Shown here: in pieces, positions 13,405 through 13,585 of the stretch
Layout: each line of letters opens with the position of its first letter
Position numbering within the stretch: position 1 is the first letter of the stretch
NCBI GenBank assembly: GCA_964504155.1
Contig: CAZDCZ010000079.1
Location: 1-13,585, forward strand
Direction: 5' to 3'
DNA: 13,585 nt
Source: CAZDCZ01 sp964504155
GTDB taxonomy: Bacteria > Bacteroidota > Bacteroidia > Bacteroidales > UBA12077
Translations under genes and position numbers: made by a program
Notes under the pieces: model-generated
Seen by the model: only the letters and a program-made list of their open reading frames with translations
The model's database searches: none
What the model was told of the DNA's origin: nothing

Positions 13405-13585
13405 TTATAGATCATTTTGACGTCCTGAAAGGACAACACTCCAAAGATATTTTTCGTTATAATCAATACCATATTCTTCCAAAAACATTAAATATTCTTC
13501 TTTATAACTCATCTTTTGATGATGTTTTTACTGAAACTGAATGTATTGTTTTGTTTTATCGTATAACGAAGGACTTACCGAGAAA
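13405..13585 (-). pseudogene. C-terminal remnant of a REP-associated (IS200-like, Y1) transposase
   Basis: Read on the minus strand from the window edge, the frame gives FSVSPSLYDKTKQYIQFQ, then a TAA stop (13530-13528), then KHHQKMSYKEEYLMFLEEYG followed by IDYNEKYLW. This is the characteristic C-terminal end of Bacteroidota RAYT/IS200-like transposases, where the stop stands in place of the Glu of a Q-E-K/E-HH motif. The single base change GAA to TAA would explain it. After YLW the frame continues into the hairpin GTCCT-GAA-AGGAC (13422-13434) and ends at TAA (13407-13405). The tyrosine nuclease part would lie beyond the window. I judge the copy inactive as written; a 35-codon frame from the internal ATG at 13512 is unlikely to be a gene. 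Confidence 0.78.

Overview
The window looks like a chromosomal segment of a Bacteroidota (Bacteroidetes) bacterium, probably from a draft or metagenome assembly. The reasons are: strong AT richness; a secreted protein ending in a type IX secretion (Por) sorting domain; A/T-rich leaders without clear Shine-Dalgarno sequences; several TAnnTTTG boxes; a dtd-mazG-deoC cluster; and families of short palindromic repeats typical of the phylum. A run of exactly 100 Ns marks a scaffold gap.

Layout. Positions 1-430 are non-coding and hold two inverted copies of a palindromic repeat. Next come a Tyr-rich secreted protein of unknown function (431-1105, +) with a clear terminator, a 43-codon C-terminal remnant that I read as an HsdR_N_2-like protein (1158-1289, -), and a small four-cysteine protein (1276-1482, -). 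A gene-free stretch (1483-2251) has another palindrome copy, an unexplained potentially structured segment and decayed repeats. A secreted endonuclease I-type protein (2252-4183, -) follows; its catalytic core lies in the N gap. The + strand then carries dtd, a MazG-like pyrophosphohydrolase and deoC (4488-6262). This group ends in a composite inverted repeat (6281-6598) that separates it from the convergent pepE-like peptidase (6619-7332, -).

From 7397 to 12237 four minus-strand genes encode an ECF sigma factor, a membrane protein in the anti-sigma position, an outer-membrane beta-barrel protein and a TPR-transmembrane-SpoIIE phosphatase. The sigma gene and the barrel gene share an upstream motif, TGTAAC-N16/17-CGTCATA, that fits an ECF promoter. 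I infer an autoregulated envelope-stress module with the barrel protein as a target; membership of the phosphatase is uncertain. The last complete gene is a lipoprotein e(P4)-like acid phosphatase (12488-13282, +). The window ends in the decayed C-terminus of a REP-associated (IS200-like) transposase next to small hairpins.

I see no CRISPR array, rRNA, tRNA or intact defence island. The points most worth following up are the shared ECF promoter motif, the collapsed nuclease gene, the covarying hairpin families, the HsdR-like remnant and the unexplained segment at 1709-1861.
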